Source of the DNA: Halorubrum halodurans | GTDB lineage: Archaea; Halobacteriota; Halobacteria; Halobacteriales; Haloferacaceae | Reading direction: 5' to 3' | NCBI RefSeq assembly: GCF_002252985.1 | Contig: NZ_NHPJ01000132.1 | Span: 1-64,000, forward strand | DNA: 64,000 nt | In this document: in pieces, positions 62,166-64,000 of the stretch | Layout: each line of letters begins with the position of its first letter | How positions within the stretch are numbered: position 1 is the stretch's first letter | Notes under the pieces: model-generated | The model's database searches: none | Told to the model about the DNA's origin: nothing | What the model saw: the letters and a program-made list of their open reading frames with translations, nothing else | Position numbers and translations under genes: made by a program

Positions 62166-62512
62166 TCGGACCGGTTCGCCGCAGCGTGCTCCCGCCACTC
62201 ATCGAGATCCTCCGCGCCGAGCCGCTCGTCCAACGCGTCCATGTCCCGGTGAAATCGAAACGCGTCCCGGACCGTTTCCTCGTCGCCGATCGCCCAGTAG
62301 TCCCCCTTGTGCTCGAGGAGGTGCCGTTCTCGGAGTCGACGAAGCACGGTCCCGATGGAGGTCTTCTTCACCCCCGTGGCCTCCGCGATCTCGGAGGGCG
62401 TGAACGCCTTGTCGTCGTTCCGGTAGAGGAACCGGACGACTCTCTCGCCGTTCGTCACCCCCGTGAGCTCCTCGTCGTCGGCCTCGGTGAACGTCTCGAT
62501 GTCGATCGGCAT
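62162..62512 (-). CDS. Winged-helix antitoxin-like protein
   Basis: A 116-residue protein with a MarR-like winged helix: ERVVRFLYRNDDKAFTPSEI, AEATGVKKTSIGTVLRRLRE and RHLLEHKGDYWAIGDEE. The C-terminal part (DAFRFHRDMDALDERLGAED) is helical and acidic. It overlaps the PemK/MazF-like gene by 4 bp, so it is probably the autoregulatory antitoxin. The start MPIDIETF at 62512 is preferred over an upstream ATG. The gene is intact although its partner toxin carries a stop codon. Confidence 0.75.
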   Translation of the reverse strand: MPIDIETFTEADDEELTGVTNGERVVRFLYRNDDKAFTPSEIAEATGVKKTSIGTVLRRLRERHLLEHKGDYWAIGDEETVRDAFRFHRDMDALDERLGAEDLDEWREHAAANRSE

Positions 62513-62667
62513 GGTTGTCAGTACTGTCTCCAGTGTCATAATCGTTCTCTCGTCACCACACTCGACCGGTGGACGGAACCCGATCGGCATCCGGCCACGG
62601 TTACGTTCGGCTGATCGGCGTCTACTGGGCGATCCGCTTTTCAGTGTTCTCGGACTCCGGGCAGTCG

Positions 62668-63600
62668 TTAGTTCGTCTCTGTCGCGTCCTTGAGATAGGG
62701 TCGACAGACGCGTTCGACGCCCTCCTCGAAGCTGATCCGGGGCTCCCAGCCGGTGGCGTCGTGGAAGGTGGAGTAGTCGGCCATGGTGTCGTGGACGTAG
62801 CCGTCGAAGGGACACTCGACGTAGACGGGGTCGACGTCGGTGCCGAGCGCGTCGTTGATCATGTCGACCATCTCGTTGAAGGAGTAGGCCTCCTGGGTGC
62901 CGACGTTGTAGACGCCGGTGAGTTCGTGATCCGCGGCGAGTTCGCAGGCGCGGGCGACGTCGGAGACGTGGGTGAAGTCCCGCGTCTGGCTGCCGTCGCC
63001 GAAGAGTTCGGGGGCCTCGCCGTTCGCGATGGCGTCGGCGAACTGCGCGACCGTGTTGGCGTACTCGCCCTTGTGTTGTTCGTTGCCGGCGAAGCCCTGG
63101 TACACCGAGAAGAAGCGCAGGCCGGCCACGTTCATGTCGTAGTGGTTGGCGTAGTACTCGGCGTAGCGTTCGCGGGCGAGTTTGGAGGCCTCGTAGGCGG
63201 TGTGGGCCTCGACGTCCATGTCGACGGGCGACGGTTCGGTCCGGCTGCCGTAGATCGAGGAGGTGGAGGCGTAGACGACGGTCTCACAGCTCTTCTTGCG
63301 GGCGCGCTCGACCGTGTTGATGAACCCCTCGACGTTGACGCGGCAGCCGCGCTGGGGGTTCTCCTCGTGCATGTTGCGCGAGGAGAGCGCGGCGAGATGG
63401 AAGACGACGTCGACGTCGGCGGGATAGTCGTCCTCGAGGACCGAGGCCTCGACGAACTCCACGTCGGCGGCGAGGTTCTCGGGCGTGCCGAGGTAGGTGT
63501 CGTCGACGGCGATCACGTCGTTGTCGCTCGCGAGGCGGTTCGCGAGGTTCGAGCCGATGAAGCCCGCGCCGCCCGTGACGAGGACGCGCTTGTCGTTCAT
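62668..63600 (-). CDS. NAD-dependent epimerase/dehydratase (sugar nucleotide)
   Basis: A 310-residue extended SDR: VTGGAGFIGSNLANRLAS, AALSSRNMHEENPQRG, catalytic YEASK (AHTAYEASKLARERY), GLRFFSVYQGFAGNEQHKGE and GDGSQTRDFTHVSDVARACE. It is clearly different from the epimerase at 56991 but has the same fold and is likely another UDP-sugar epimerase or 4,6-dehydratase for surface glycans. Stand-alone, reading away from the FAD oxidoreductase. Confidence 0.88.
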   Translation of the reverse strand: MNDKRVLVTGGAGFIGSNLANRLASDNDVIAVDDTYLGTPENLAADVEFVEASVLEDDYPADVDVVFHLAALSSRNMHEENPQRGCRVNVEGFINTVERARKKSCETVVYASTSSIYGSRTEPSPVDMDVEAHTAYEASKLARERYAEYYANHYDMNVAGLRFFSVYQGFAGNEQHKGEYANTVAQFADAIANGEAPELFGDGSQTRDFTHVSDVARACELAADHELTGVYNVGTQEAYSFNEMVDMINDALGTDVDPVYVECPFDGYVHDTMADYSTFHDATGWEPRISFEEGVERVCRPYLKDATETN

Positions 63601-63709
63601 GTGACGGGATTCTCGGAGATGGGGGTTTAGCGCTTCGGTTCGGTTTGGTTCGATCCCGAATCGTGAACGCCTCTCGAACCGGCGAGAGTCGCCAGTCTTC
63701 GAGACACGG

Positions 63710-64000
63710 CTACCCCGAGCCGTCCGCGAACCGCGAAGCCGAGACGGCGTCCGGGATCGACTTTCCGTCGAGGATCCGGTCCGCGACGACCCTCCCGCTG
63801 TAGGGCCCGAGCGTGAGTCCGGTCGCCCCGTGGCCGGTCGCGAGGTGTGCGCCCTCGACGCCGGGGACGGGTCCGAGAACGGGGACGCCGTCGGCACAGA
63901 CGGGACGAAGCCCGACGCGGTGCTCGATCACGGTCGCGTCGTCGAGGCCGGGCGCGACCCGGAGCGCCTCCTCGAGCACCTCCCGCAGGCCGCCGGCCGT
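63710..64000 (-). CDS. FAD-dependent oxidoreductase, C-terminal part (window edge)
   Basis: A frame entering from the right edge; 96 codons are visible, ending at 63710. GLRPVCADGVPVLGPVPGVE and HLATGHGATGLTLGPYSGRV are the C-terminal FAD-binding and lid segments of the DadA/glycine oxidase-like family. The catalytic N-terminal part lies outside the window, so the substrate amine or amino acid is unknown. Confidence 0.8.
   Translation of the reverse strand, partial: TAGGLREVLEEALRVAPGLDDATVIEHRVGLRPVCADGVPVLGPVPGVEGAHLATGHGATGLTLGPYSGRVVADRILDGKSIPDAVSASRFADGSG

Noticed and set aside
1-64000. tRNA genes, integrase and attachment sites
   Set aside because: I looked for tRNA-like cloverleaf patterns near the island edges and in long gaps and found none I could support; no tyrosine or serine recombinase was seen either.

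Overview
The window is chromosomal DNA from an extremely halophilic archaeon (class Halobacteria), most likely Halorubrum or a close relative. The evidence is a high-GC, very Asp/Glu-rich proteome, archaeal information genes (SecE, Spt5, aIF5B, Nob1, EndA, DphB, 7S RNA), a halorhodopsin, an archaeosortase with a PGF-CTERM S-layer protein, AglB, and GC-rich intergenic repeats of a kind I associate with Halorubrum. The genus call is inference.

Layout. 1-34.5 kb is dense, high-GC core genome: secE-spt5, artA, an MgtC/DUF4010 membrane protein, two CBS proteins, dphB, a 2-oxoacid:ferredoxin oxidoreductase (porAB-like) with an Lrp regulator, ileS, cobT, the 7S (SRP) RNA, trpS, uspA, a PiT-type permease, endA, a Cdc48-type ATPase, nikR and a PadR-like regulator, uppS, nob1, a PRC-barrel protein, infB, halorhodopsin, and a copper cluster (halocyanin, SafE-like protein, CcoI/CopA-like ATPase). 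34.5-50.5 kb has visibly lower GC (22 of 60 in the line starting at 48361) and looks acquired. It holds a VanZ-like gene split by an insertion sequence, an MMPL/RND transporter with a secreted CARDB-like partner and a TetR regulator, a complete S-layer glycoprotein gene, two more secreted proteins, a second TetR gene and two non-autonomous mobile elements. At 50.3-51.2 kb a 164-bp copy of the aglB promoter and 5' end is fused to the decayed 3' part of a different S-layer gene. 51.3-52.8 kb has a VapBC-like pair and an intact second VanZ-like gene. 52.9-57.9 kb is a glycosylation cluster (aglB, polyprenyl-phosphate sugar transferase, epimerase). 58-64 kb has a hydantoinase A/B pair, a toxin-antitoxin pair whose toxin carries a nonsense codon, another epimerase and the end of a FAD oxidoreductase.

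How it fits together. Much of the envelope pathway is in one window: SecE (export), UppS (polyprenyl carrier), AglB with sugar transferase and epimerases (N-glycan assembly and transfer), ArtA (C-terminal processing of PGF-CTERM proteins) and their probable shared substrate, the S-layer glycoprotein. The most interesting feature is the 16-18 kb low-GC tract. It appears to have replaced the resident S-layer gene and left behind a chimeric aglB/S-layer scar, a duplicated VanZ-like gene and several transposon footprints: a cell-surface exchange island beside the oligosaccharyltransferase gene.
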